A stretch of 17,586 nucleotides of DNA from Microcaldota archaeon. GTDB taxonomy: Archaea; Micrarchaeota; Micrarchaeia; Micrarchaeales; CABMGC01. Below, in pieces: positions 6,986 through 14,577 of this stretch; within the stretch, counting starts at the first letter, position 1, and each line of letters begins with the position of its first letter. A model generated the notes under the pieces. The model worked only from the letters and a program-made list of their open reading frames with translations, did no database searches and was not told the DNA's origin. A program made the translations under genes and the position numbers. The DNA is taken from the NCBI GenBank assembly GCA_021785375.1, contig JAJYFQ010000005.1:1-17586 (forward strand), given 5' to 3'.

Positions 6986-8455
6986 ATGTCAGGACATGGG
7001 ACAACAAAGGAGAAGATTCTCAGGCTGATTGCGGAGGGCAGCAACAACCTTACGCAGATAAGCGACAAACTCAGTCTTGCACCGTCCACGGTAAGCAAGC
7101 ACCTGCATGACCTAGAATCCACAGGGATGATAGAGGAAGGAGACAACCATACGCGGAAGTGGAAGTACTACAGGATAAAGGAAGGCGCCCCGAATGCGAA
7201 CGCCTTTGATTGGGGAATACTCCGCAACAAAGGGGTTGTCGGGGCCGGCGCGCTTGCGGTCTTCGCAATCCTTGCGTTTGTGCTAGTCTCAGGGTCGCAG
7301 GCCGCGGCAAGCGGAATGATCCCGATAAGCATAACCGATCCGCCAAGTGTGCCGGTGGGTACGCAAGCGCTGTACATAAACTATTCGTCGCTGAGGGCAC
7401 ACGTGGCAATGGGTGGAAGGCAGTCATGGATTGACATAAACTCCAGCGGCAGGCTGGATCTGATGGGTCTGGTAAACGTAAGCCAGGTGATTGGGGGGGT
7501 TAACGTAAGCTCCAATTCCATCATAGATGCAGTGGCATTCAACATAAGCTCCGCCAGCATAACAGTTGACAATGTGACTTATCCAGTGTATATAATGAGC
7601 AAGCACATGGTTGCCACTGTCCAGAACAAGACAATACTGAACCCGTCTTCCGGTGTCCTGCTTGACTTCTCACCTGTGGTCATAGAGTCAAACGCATCAA
7701 TGTTCGTTATGATACCCTCGGTGAGAGCCGTAATAACACAGGACGGAGGAGTCATCGCCAGAGGCGTTCACTCAGGCATGTTCGGACAGGCAAGATTCCC
7801 GCTTCCGCCAATCTACAGGCATCTGTCCGCGAATGGCAACATAACGGTCTCCAACCCTTTACTCTCATTCACTGCAAACTCCGTGACCTTTGGTGCCTCC
7901 CTCACAAATACAGGATCAAAGAACATCACGGTGCTCGGAATTGTGGTGGAGAGTCCGGCCCCGGCATGTCCAGGCCGTGAGGGCCTGGGAATGGGGCTTG
8001 GAGGATGCCAAAGGGCCTCGCCGAGCGTGTACCACGAGGGCAACGGTTCGGTTGAGATAAACGATGATGCGGTCCACGCATCGCAGCATGATAACGTCAA
8101 TGGATCTTTCACGATACGGCTTCCAAGGCCGGTGGAGAACATCTCGATCTATGGGGTCGGTCGCATGGACATCCGCCCTACGTTCTTTGCAGGAGGATCT
8201 GGACATCCCCTCATCGCGTTCGCTGTTGAGAGCAACGGCACGCTAGCAGCGCGTTTTGAAGGGCCGATGATGGAACAGGATGGGAGCATGGGTTATCCTC
8301 TTGGCCCGGGTGCCAGCAGGCAGTTCTCGTTCCAGGGAAGCGTAGAGGATGGCGCGCTCTTGGAGACCCCTGGAGTTGTCGCGGTGAACGGAACTTATAG
8401 GGTCGCAATACTGACAAACGATGGACTTGTCACGTCCAACGTGACAGCCACATAG
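6986..8455 (+). CDS. Membrane-spanning winged-helix regulator with DUF4382-like extracellular domain
   Basis: The 489-residue protein starts with a winged helix at about 6-66 (LTQISDKLSLAPSTVSKHL, then DNHTRKWKYYRI as the wing). One membrane helix follows at about 83-103, then about 385 residues outside the cell. The first part of the outside region (about 103-245), beginning ISITDPPSVPVGTQALYINY and continuing RLDLMGL...VLLDF, resembles DUF4382. The rest is beta-rich with many N-x-S/T sequons and ends TNDGLVTSNVTAT. This is the architecture of a one-component transmembrane regulator (ToxR-like): outer sensor, one helix, inner DNA-binding head. A longer frame begins at GTG 6956, but that codon lies in the TATA box, so I chose ATG 6986. 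The gene is divergent from the ABC operon, its most likely target. Ligand unknown. Confidence 0.85.
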   Translation: MSGHGTTKEKILRLIAEGSNNLTQISDKLSLAPSTVSKHLHDLESTGMIEEGDNHTRKWKYYRIKEGAPNANAFDWGILRNKGVVGAGALAVFAILAFVLVSGSQAAASGMIPISITDPPSVPVGTQALYINYSSLRAHVAMGGRQSWIDINSSGRLDLMGLVNVSQVIGGVNVSSNSIIDAVAFNISSASITVDNVTYPVYIMSKHMVATVQNKTILNPSSGVLLDFSPVVIESNASMFVMIPSVRAVITQDGGVIARGVHSGMFGQARFPLPPIYRHLSANGNITVSNPLLSFTANSVTFGASLTNTGSKNITVLGIVVESPAPACPGREGLGMGLGGCQRASPSVYHEGNGSVEINDDAVHASQHDNVNGSFTIRLPRPVENISIYGVGRMDIRPTFFAGGSGHPLIAFAVESNGTLAARFEGPMMEQDGSMGYPLGPGASRQFSFQGSVEDGALLETPGVVAVNGTYRVAILTNDGLVTSNVTAT

Positions 8456-8470
8456 GCACATGGTGAAGGC

Positions 8471-8662
8471 ATGAGAGTAGGATATGAGAACGGGCATTAT
8501 TATGTCGTGATACATGAAAGGGATGTCTATGGCCGTGCGGCGCGATCGTTTATCGCGGGGAGCCCGCTTGCCGACTGGAGGATCATGCAATGGACGCAGA
8601 GTGGAAGCCTTGTCATGACAAAGGAGAGGATATCTTCGCGGAATCTGGAGCTGCAGGGGTAA
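8471..8662 (+). CDS. Small hypothetical protein, 63 residues
   Basis: The frame starts 15 bases after the winged-helix gene. GGTGA at 8462-8466, matching the archaeal 16S 3' end, precedes the ATG by four bases. The protein is polar and probably beta-rich (YYVVIHERDVYGRA, then GSLVMTKERI), with no membrane helix and no motif I recognise. Its stop codon directly abuts the stop of the convergent gene at 8663, a compact arrangement that argues for a real gene. It would be co-transcribed with the membrane regulator. No function is proposed, and a chance frame cannot be excluded at this length. Confidence 0.5.
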   Translation: MRVGYENGHYYVVIHERDVYGRAARSFIAGSPLADWRIMQWTQSGSLVMTKERISSRNLELQG

Positions 8663-9415
8663 TCACTCTTGCGATTCAGGTTTCTTCTTTTCTGATGCTG
8701 GCATCAGCCTTCCCTCGGCAAGGCCATAGCTCGATGTGACAAGCATCCAGGTTCCTGTGCTTGTGCTTGCGATGAACTCGTAGATTGCAGGTACATGCGA
8801 GTTGTGCACGAGGCCGACGGCCACGGCCGTTGCCCCTACGGCTGTGGTTACAGCGCCAACTGTTCCAAGCGCCTTTGGCCCTTTGAGTATCATGTCGCCG
8901 CTTATGACGGCTTGGGAGAGAAGCGCTGCCCCGAAGTATCCGGTTGCCCAGAAGTAGTGTACAGGGCCGAACTCTCCCGGATGGAAAATCCCGGTAAATA
9001 AGAGCGCCGTGCCGGTGAAACCCAGCGCATATTCAGCAAACTCGCCGATTGCCGACTTCCTAGGGAGCGATCTGTTGGCCGCGTATGCGAATCCGGCGAC
9101 CATGGCCCCTGACGCAGCCATTCCGAGAGTTATGAGCGCGCCGTGGGATCCGTCGAGCTGGCTGCTTATGTTCTGGGTGAAGACGTTAAAGCCGTGAGCC
9201 GAGATCGCTTCGGCCATAGTGGCAATTCCCGCTGGCACTACAGCTATGCCTCCTGCGAATCCGGCCTTGACCCACACGCTCCTGCCGTTCCCCTCAAGCC
9301 TCCTTCTGGTATCCTTGAATGTCCGTAGTAGATCCCTGTCTGATCCCCTTAGGGCGCTCTTTGCCTCGTCAGTGCCGTTCCTGCGAAGGCGCGTCGCCTC
9401 CCTGAATCTTCCCAT
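8663..9415 (-). CDS. Six-helix membrane protein, possibly DUF998-like
   Basis: The 250-residue protein begins with a basic cytosolic segment (residues 1-48) followed by hydrophobic helices at about 50-68, 92-112, 125-143, 152-172, 183-203 and 208-230, and a charged C-terminal tail (SEKKKPESQE). The spacing and the motif FTGIFHPGEFGPVHYF (140-155), with its Gly-x-Phe-x-Pro...His pattern, resemble DUF998 integral membrane proteins, whose function is unknown. That match is from memory of the family pattern only. The start is supported by a TATA box about 28 bases upstream. It is a single-gene unit convergent with the small frame ending at 8662. Confidence 0.8.
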   Translation of the reverse strand: MGRFREATRLRRNGTDEAKSALRGSDRDLLRTFKDTRRRLEGNGRSVWVKAGFAGGIAVVPAGIATMAEAISAHGFNVFTQNISSQLDGSHGALITLGMAASGAMVAGFAYAANRSLPRKSAIGEFAEYALGFTGTALLFTGIFHPGEFGPVHYFWATGYFGAALLSQAVISGDMILKGPKALGTVGAVTTAVGATAVAVGLVHNSHVPAIYEFIASTSTGTWMLVTSSYGLAEGRLMPASEKKKPESQE

Positions 9416-9437
9416 GAGAGGAGCTTTACCCCGGCCC

Positions 9438-9448
9438 TTAATAAATAT
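9438..9448 (-). promoter_or_regulatory. TATA box of the six-helix membrane protein
   Basis: On the minus strand it reads TATTTATTAAG, centred about 28 bases before the ATG at 9415, which fits a leaderless transcript. Confidence 0.55.
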
Positions 9449-9483
9449 TTTCTACTGTCATCCACGCGCGATCAAAACGAATG

Positions 9484-9504
9484 TTTATATAGGTGTTACA
9501 ACAC
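9484..9504 (+). promoter_or_regulatory. Putative TATA box and adjoining palindrome of the helicase gene
   Basis: TTTATATAGG (9484-9493) is the best TATA box before the helicase. It predicts a transcription start near 9514 and a leader of about 84 bases. GTGTTACAACAC (9493-9504, five-base arms) lies between TATA and the predicted start, where a bound repressor would block initiation. Confidence 0.4.
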
Positions 9505-9597
9505 AGTTATAATCAGTATAAGTACAGTTGTGAAAGAGCGTGGGCCTCAATACTTTGACGCCTGTGCCAACTACTTCTGTTCTTTTAAGGTGTCAGA

Positions 9598-10914
9598 GTG
9601 AAACCATTTTCAGAGATGGGTTTGAACCCATCACTAGTAGAAGCGTTGAAGAGGATAAACTTCATCAACGCAACGGACGTTCAGGAGCAGGTGATACCAC
9701 TTGCCCTGCAGGGCAAGGACATTGTTGTCAGAGCGAAGACCGGAACAGGGAAGACGTGCGCATTCCTCATCCCGATAAAACAGATGGGGGCGACGACCCG
9801 CGATCCCGAGGCGCTCATAATAGTCCCGACGAGGGAGCTCGCGGTCCAGATACGCGACATGGCGAACAAACTAAGGTTTGACCACCACGGCGTTGCCGTT
9901 GTCTACGGGGGAGCCTCCATAAATGTCCAGATGGACGAGCTAAGGAGGAACCCGAACATAGTTGTGGGAACCCCTGGAAGGATAATCGACCTGATGGAGA
10001 GGGGCGCGCTTCGCGTGCAGAATATAAGGTTCCTCGTTCTCGATGAGGCGGACACGATGCTCGACATCGGCTTCATAGACGACATAGAACGCATCCTCTC
10101 GGATACGCCTTCCACGAAGCAGACGCTACTCTTCTCGGCGACCATGCCGGAGAAGATACTCTCCGTGGCAAGAAGGCACATGCATGACATGATGTTCCTA
10201 AAGATAGGCGCGGAAGAGGAACTGGTTGTCAACAAAATAAAGCACCTCTATGCGGTAGTCGACCAGAGGCAGAAGTTCGGCGCACTGCTAGCGTACGTGA
10301 AGCAGTACAATCCTAAGAAGGCGATAATATTTGCACAGACGCAGTATGCGGCAAGCGCGATACACGACGCACTCAGGGAACAGGGACTCGACTCAATACT
10401 CCTGCACGGAGGGCTTACCCAGGCAAGAAGGGAGGCATCGCTCAGGCAGTTCAAGGGAGGCGCCAAGTTCATGATAGCAACAAACGTCGCTGCCAGGGGA
10501 ATCGACATACAGGGAGTATCCGACGTGATAAACTTCGACCTTCCGGATGATCCACACACCTACGTTCACAGGGTGGGAAGGTCCGCGAGGATGAATGCGG
10601 AAGGCAGGGCCTTTACCATAACGACCCAGCAGGAGAGCGAGGCCGTAAAGGACATAGAGTACATCGCGAGGATAAAGATGGAGAGAATAGGACTCAATAC
10701 AGCTCCTTTTGCCCACATACGCGTCTTCAAGGGCGGGGGCCGCAGGCACGACTTCCACAGTGGAAGAGGCGGCGGACATCAGGGAGGCGGCAGGGGCGGA
10801 GGATGGAACCGCGATGATCACAGGGGCCACCACCAGGGAGGCGGACATGGCCACCGCGGAGGCAGGCCCTATGGCGAACGAGGCTCAAGCGATACGCGCG
10901 TAAGGTTCAGGTGA
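9598..10914 (+). CDS. DEAD-box ATP-dependent RNA helicase with Gly/Arg/His-rich tail
   Basis: The 438-residue protein has the DEAD-box motif set in order: motif I AKTGTGKT (46-53), Ia PTREL (77-81), Ib TPGRI (125-129), II DEAD (149-152), III SAT (180-182), IV IIFAQT (243-248), V ARGIDI (299-304) and VI HRVGRSAR (324-331). Such helicases unwind short RNA duplexes and remodel RNPs in the cytoplasm. Residues 379-438 form a tail of Gly, Arg and His repeats (SGRGGGHQGGGRGGG), likely an unspecific RNA-binding or condensate-forming segment. An in-frame TAA at 9586-9588 blocks a longer start. The GTG is preceded by GGTG at 9589-9592. The predicted leader of about 84 bases is unusual in this otherwise leaderless-rich window and may allow post-transcriptional control, as reported for archaeal cold-responsive helicases. 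Confidence 0.95.
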   Translation: MKPFSEMGLNPSLVEALKRINFINATDVQEQVIPLALQGKDIVVRAKTGTGKTCAFLIPIKQMGATTRDPEALIIVPTRELAVQIRDMANKLRFDHHGVAVVYGGASINVQMDELRRNPNIVVGTPGRIIDLMERGALRVQNIRFLVLDEADTMLDIGFIDDIERILSDTPSTKQTLLFSATMPEKILSVARRHMHDMMFLKIGAEEELVVNKIKHLYAVVDQRQKFGALLAYVKQYNPKKAIIFAQTQYAASAIHDALREQGLDSILLHGGLTQARREASLRQFKGGAKFMIATNVAARGIDIQGVSDVINFDLPDDPHTYVHRVGRSARMNAEGRAFTITTQQESEAVKDIEYIARIKMERIGLNTAPFAHIRVFKGGGRRHDFHSGRGGGHQGGGRGGGWNRDDHRGHHQGGGHGHRGGRPYGERGSSDTRVRFR

Positions 10915-10918
10915 CATC

Positions 10919-10943
10919 CCCACCGCTAAAGCGTGTGGGTTTT
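10919..10943. terminator. Hairpin with T-run between helicase and kinase genes
   Basis: CCCACCGC (10919-10926), loop TAAA, then GCGTGTGGG (10931-10939) gives an eight-pair stem with one bulged T, followed by TTTT (10940-10943). It lies five bases after the helicase stop, in the gap between two convergent genes, and looks like a terminator for the helicase mRNA. Confidence 0.45.
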
Positions 10944-10951
10944 ACGCCGCG

Positions 10952-11506
10952 TTAGATAACGGCTTTCTTCTCTCTTTTCATCAGCCGCGCAAGCTCTGGA
11001 AGGAGGTCTATCTGTCTCTTCTGTATCTTTTTCCCTTCCACGATCGCCACTATTTTCGATACCGCACCGCTGGTATTCATAATCTCGAACGAGTCCCTGT
11101 AGTTCAATGAGGCGTTCGCACCGCAGTAGTCTATCGCCTCGGACACCAGATTGTCGTTTATCTTTCCGCTTCCATAGCCTCGTGCCGCAAGCCTCTTCCT
11201 TATGTCCTCCAGGTGCGCCCTGATCACGATGGCGGTTGCGCCCTTTATCTTCATGTCGCACAGGACGTGACCTTCCACAATGAGAACCCTCTTCACGCCC
11301 GACCTTGCGAGCGCCTCTATCTCCCTGCCTAGCGCTCCCAGCTTTACGACCATGGCGCCGTCCTTTGCGTGTGAGGAAAAGAGATGTTTCTCCCTTATCA
11401 GGTCGTTTGCGTGGACGAGCTCAGAGCCCTTGATCCTCGACGCAACCTTCTTTGCTATCGTGGTCTTTCCGCTTCCAGGGGTGCCGGTTATTACAATTAG
11501 TCTCAT
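10952..11506 (-). CDS. AK6/Fap7-type adenylate kinase (COG1936)
   Basis: The 184-residue protein carries a P-loop at 8-16 (GTPGSGKTT) and the AK6 pattern further on: VEGH (77-80, equivalent to the family's D-x-H), IRAHLEDIRKRLAARGYGSG (95-114) and KINDNLVSEAIDYC (115-128). The family phosphorylates AMP or other NMPs using ATP, and its eukaryotic member Fap7/AK6 acts in small-ribosomal-subunit maturation. The archaeal role is inferred to be similar. The length is typical. It follows the unknown coiled-coil gene by four bases on the same strand, so the two are almost certainly co-transcribed. Confidence 0.9.
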   Translation of the reverse strand: MRLIVITGTPGSGKTTIAKKVASRIKGSELVHANDLIREKHLFSSHAKDGAMVVKLGALGREIEALARSGVKRVLIVEGHVLCDMKIKGATAIVIRAHLEDIRKRLAARGYGSGKINDNLVSEAIDYCGANASLNYRDSFEIMNTSGAVSKIVAIVEGKKIQKRQIDLLPELARLMKREKKAVI

Positions 11507-11510
11507 CGGG

Positions 11511-12137
11511 TCACTTGCCCATGGCGAGAAGGAGCCTCTGGTATGCCGTATTCATTATGTCGTCGACATCAGATTGCAGGTCGTCTATCGCGGTGATGGC
11601 GCTCTCCGGGAGGTTTATTGTGAGCACGTAGGTCCTGTTGCCTGAGAAGACCCATGAGCCTATGTTGTGGTTGTTGTACGTTGTCGTTATATCAGCCACA
11701 TAATTCGACGTGTTTATCAGCTTGGCGAGCAGCGCGTCAATGGCGTTGTTGTACTGATCTATGAATATATCCTCCCTGTTTGAAGGGTTTATATCGACCA
11801 TGATCGGCTTCACGTAGGGAACCCTTGAGAGCGCGGCCTTCGTCTGTATTACGCCGTCTATCTTGGTCGTCTGGGCATCGGCATTCTCGAGGCCCTTCGC
11901 CAGCTCCTCCTGCTCCTCCTTGAGGCCTGACTTCGCATTCTCGAAATATGCGTCTACAGCATCGACCATCTTCTTTGCCTTCTGGTCAACATCCTTCTGG
12001 CTGGCGAACTTCTCCGGATTGAGTAGGAACTCCCTAAGGCTTATTCCGAACTGCTTGACCATGTCCCCGTCTATGTTGCTTATGAACGTGTCGGTTCCGC
12101 GATCCCATGGGACCGTGACTCCAGCGGCTTCGGCCAT
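11511..12137 (-). CDS. Unknown 208-residue protein, first gene of the AK6 operon
   Basis: I do not recognise this protein. It has no membrane helix or signal peptide. Residues about 50-95 (KKMVDAVDAYFENAKSGLKE, then EQEELAKGLENADAQ) are charged and heptad-like, probably a coiled coil. The C-terminal half has strands (YVKPIMVDINPSN, GNRTYVLTINLPES) and an acidic helix near the end. It starts about 36 bases downstream of a TATA box, giving a leader of roughly 9 bases, and ends four bases before the AK6-type kinase gene. The shared operon might link it to nucleotide or ribosome metabolism, but this is context only. Confidence 0.8.
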   Translation of the reverse strand: MAEAAGVTVPWDRGTDTFISNIDGDMVKQFGISLREFLLNPEKFASQKDVDQKAKKMVDAVDAYFENAKSGLKEEQEELAKGLENADAQTTKIDGVIQTKAALSRVPYVKPIMVDINPSNREDIFIDQYNNAIDALLAKLINTSNYVADITTTYNNHNIGSWVFSGNRTYVLTINLPESAITAIDDLQSDVDDIMNTAYQRLLLAMGK

Positions 12138-12167
12138 AAAGATTACCCGGTATGAATTCTCTCCCCA

Positions 12168-12177
12168 GATTTAAATA
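12168..12177 (-). promoter_or_regulatory. TATA box of the unknown protein/AK6 operon
   Basis: The plus-strand sequence GATTTAAATA (minus TATTTAAATC) is centred about 35 bases before the ATG at 12137. It predicts a start of transcription near 12146 and a very short leader. Confidence 0.5.
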
Positions 12178-12203
12178 CGTGTTGGTAGGCCCAGCCAACA
12201 TCC

Positions 12204-13550
12204 TCAGGGAAGTTCCAGTTCCGGATAGAGAGGAAACCGCTTGCAGAGTTCCAGCACCCGTGAGCGGACCTCCGCGAGCCTCCTGTTCGATGCGATCTCG
12301 CCCTTGAACTTCCTTATGTACTCGACCCTCTCCTCCTTTCCCGGAAGCTGGTACCCCTTCACCTCGCTTATCACGTCCGCGATCATGTCCCCGACTTCCT
12401 TCATCTCGCCCTCTTTCATGCCACGCGTGGTGAGGGCGGGAGTGCCAAGCCTTATTCCGCTCGGATAGAACGGCGAGGAGGGATCGTTTGGTATAGTATT
12501 CTTGTTCACCGTCATTCCAGCCGCATCGAGGGCTTCCTGGACCAGAAGGCCGTTCCCCTTGCCGAACGGTGTCAGATCTATCAGGATCATGTGATTGTCA
12601 GTGCCCCCGGTCACGAGCTTTATTCCCCTGGCAGAGAGTTGCGCCGCAAGAGCCCTCGAGTTAGCCACTATCTGCTTTGCATACTCCTTGAACTCGGGCC
12701 TCGATGCCTCTAGGAGGGCGATGGCGATGCCTGCAGTGGTATGGTTGTGAGGCCCTCCCTGCATCCCGGGTATTATGGTCTTGTCTATCTTCTCGCCCAA
12801 CTCCGGATCCTTCTGGAGGCCCTTCTCCGTAACCATTATCATGGCCCCTCTGGGGCCGCGCAGCGTCTTGTGTGTTGTAGTGGTGATTATGTGCGCGTAC
12901 TTAGCCGGGCTCTTGTGAACCCCCCCTATAACAAGCCCTGAGATGTGTGATATGTCTGCTGCAAGATACGCCCCGACTGAGTCCGCTATCTTCGCGAACT
13001 CCTCGAAAGGCACCTCGCGAGTGTACGCCGTTATGCCAGCCCAGATGAGCACCGGCTTGTTCTCCTCCGCAAGCCTCTTTACCTCGTCAAGATCAATGTA
13101 TCCATCAGGCCTTACATGGTACGGCACGCTCTTGAAGATCTGTCCGGTAACGCTCCCCTTAAATCCGTGTGTAAGGTGCCCTCCGTCGCTCAGGTTCTGG
13201 CCCATTATCACGTCCCCTGGTTTGCACACGGCCATGTACACTGCTAGATTAGCAGGAGATCCGGAGTACGGCTGCACATTGGCGTAAGGAACCCCGAAGA
13301 CCTTCTTCGCGCGCTCCCTTGCCGTGCTCTCTACCACGTCTATGAACTGGTTACCTCCGTAGTATCTCTTACCCGGATATCCCTCCGAGTACTTGTTTGT
13401 AAGCACAGATCCGGAGGCCTGCATCACGGCAATGCTGGTGAAGTTCTCCGAGGGGATCATCTCCAGTCCGTCCCTCTGCCTTCCCAATTCGCTCTTTATC
13501 GCATCGAATATCTCAGGATCCGTATCCTTGAGCTGCTTGAACCACTCCAT
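12204..13550 (-). CDS. glyA: Serine hydroxymethyltransferase
   Basis: The 448-residue PLP enzyme interconverts serine and glycine with a folate or tetrahydromethanopterin-type one-carbon carrier. Visible family motifs: SENFTS (34-39), NKYSEGYPGKRYYGG (52-66), PYSGSPANLAVY (94-105), DISHISGLV (199-207) and TTTTHKTLRGPRGAM (223-237), in which Lys228 forms the Schiff base with PLP. Length is normal for an archaeal or bacterial SHMT. The frame can be extended to a TTG at 13583, but GGAGGT at 13557-13562 sits six bases before ATG 13550, and the TATA box at 13587-13593 places transcription initiation at about 13564, between the two. ATG 13550 is therefore the start. It is monocistronic, divergent from the primase gene. 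A palindrome over its TATA box suggests repression. Confidence 0.97.
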   Translation of the reverse strand: MEWFKQLKDTDPEIFDAIKSELGRQRDGLEMIPSENFTSIAVMQASGSVLTNKYSEGYPGKRYYGGNQFIDVVESTARERAKKVFGVPYANVQPYSGSPANLAVYMAVCKPGDVIMGQNLSDGGHLTHGFKGSVTGQIFKSVPYHVRPDGYIDLDEVKRLAEENKPVLIWAGITAYTREVPFEEFAKIADSVGAYLAADISHISGLVIGGVHKSPAKYAHIITTTTHKTLRGPRGAMIMVTEKGLQKDPELGEKIDKTIIPGMQGGPHNHTTAGIAIALLEASRPEFKEYAKQIVANSRALAAQLSARGIKLVTGGTDNHMILIDLTPFGKGNGLLVQEALDAAGMTVNKNTIPNDPSSPFYPSGIRLGTPALTTRGMKEGEMKEVGDMIADVISEVKGYQLPGKEERVEYIRKFKGEIASNRRLAEVRSRVLELCKRFPLYPELELP

Positions 13551-13579
13551 GCTCTGACCTCCACGATACTCTTCACCAG

Positions 13580-13600
13580 GCAAAGGCTATAAGCCTTTGC
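13580..13600 (-). promoter_or_regulatory. Palindromic operator overlapping the glyA TATA box
   Basis: GCAAAGGCT-ATA-AGCCTTTGC is a perfect dyad with nine-base arms and a three-base centre. The glyA TATA element (minus strand CTTATAG, 13587-13593) lies at its centre. A dimer bound here would exclude TBP, so this is a good candidate repressor operator. The protein that binds it is unknown. Confidence 0.55.
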
Positions 13601-13616
13601 GGTTTCCTCGGCAAAC

Positions 13617-13625
13617 GTTATAAAC
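13617..13625 (+). promoter_or_regulatory. TATA box of the primase gene
   Basis: GTTATAAAC is centred 26 bases before the GTG at 13647. It supports that GTG as a leaderless start. Confidence 0.55.
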
Positions 13626-13646
13626 TTGGGGAGCTAATATACTGGC

Positions 13647-14567
13647 GTGGAGATATCAGATTCTGATCTTGACATTGCCTACAGATACCCCTTCTCCAGC
13701 GAGGCGAAGTCGTACATCTCCGGGCTTGGGGCGAAGTTTGACCCTGCGATGCTCGAGAAGGGGAGGCTCAGGCTCGACGAGGCCATAAAGAAGTCGAGAA
13801 TAGAGTACTCCAGGACTGCGATAAAGGCGGTGAAGCAGACGTACATAGTGAGCTACCTCTATGCGAGGATGCTCGTCAGCGCCCTAAACAGCAAGATGGC
13901 TATCGATAGATACGTCGCTGCGGAGTCGAGGAGGTCGGGAGCCGCTCTACTGGATGAGACCGAAGGGAATATTGCAAGGATGGCAAAGGATGTCGGCCTG
14001 CATCTCTTCCATGACAAGACTTTCAGCATACAGTTCACCGACTTCCTCATGTTCTCTCCGAAAACTCCTGACTTCGCGCTCGTCCATCAGGAGATGGACA
14101 AAGGAGTAGTGCACATCCAGAAGTACAAGGCGGTGAAGATCGTGGAGAAGGCAATGGCTGCCGAGATATCAAGGAACCTTCCGATTCCGGCAAAGGACCT
14201 TCCGAAGGAAGTGATTGCTTATGCGAAGACAATAAAGGTTCCTGTTCCTAAGGCCAGCATAAAGATAGACGAGAGCGGGAGGTATGAGTGGATAGCGAGG
14301 CTGATCGCGAACCCGATAGGTGATGTGAGGCACCGGACCGTTAACCTCATACTGGCGCCGTACTTTGTCAACGTAAAGGGGATGAGCGAGGACGATGCGG
14401 CGAAGGCGATAATAGACTACATAGAGAGATGCAAGCAGATAGACCCGAACACGAAGGTTAACGAATCTTACATAAAGTACCAGTGCAAGTACGCAAAGAC
14501 CAAGGGGTCAAGGCCGCTCTCCTACGACAGGGCCAGGGAGCTCCTGAAGGACGTGATGGATTTTTGA
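13647..14567 (+). CDS. priL: DNA primase large subunit (PriL) with PriX-like C-terminal domain, no Fe-S cysteines
   Basis: The 306-residue protein shows the PriL N-terminal pattern: AYRYPFSSEA (11-20), IVSYLYARMLVSAL (67-80), FTDFLMFSP (130-138) and the KGVVHIQKYKAVKIVEKAM segment (152-170). PriL is the non-catalytic partner of PriS in the archaeal/eukaryotic primase that makes primers at the replication fork. Normal archaeal PriL ends in a domain with four cysteines holding a 4Fe-4S cluster. Here only two cysteines exist (262 and 280), and residues 213-300 (YEWIARLIANPIGDVRHRT, VNLILAPYFVNVKGMSED) instead resemble PriX, the cluster-free PriL-CTD relative first described in Sulfolobus. A PriL-PriX combination is therefore proposed. 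The GTG start is placed by a TATA box 26 bases upstream. A small zinc-finger gene follows after 10 bases. Confidence 0.8.
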   Translation: MEISDSDLDIAYRYPFSSEAKSYISGLGAKFDPAMLEKGRLRLDEAIKKSRIEYSRTAIKAVKQTYIVSYLYARMLVSALNSKMAIDRYVAAESRRSGAALLDETEGNIARMAKDVGLHLFHDKTFSIQFTDFLMFSPKTPDFALVHQEMDKGVVHIQKYKAVKIVEKAMAAEISRNLPIPAKDLPKEVIAYAKTIKVPVPKASIKIDESGRYEWIARLIANPIGDVRHRTVNLILAPYFVNVKGMSEDDAAKAIIDYIERCKQIDPNTKVNESYIKYQCKYAKTKGSRPLSYDRARELLKDVMDF

Positions 14568-14577
14568 CGATGAGAAT

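Noticed and set aside
10393..10854. 153-residue minus-strand frame opposite the helicase
   Set aside because: Antisense to helicase motifs V-VI and the Gly-rich tail; an artefact of codon composition.
10919..10947. Possible relic of an IS200/IS605-type end (CTAAAGCGTGTGGGTTTTACG resembles such hairpins)
   Set aside because: No TnpA/TnpB remnants nearby; a terminator between convergent genes explains the hairpin and T-run more simply.
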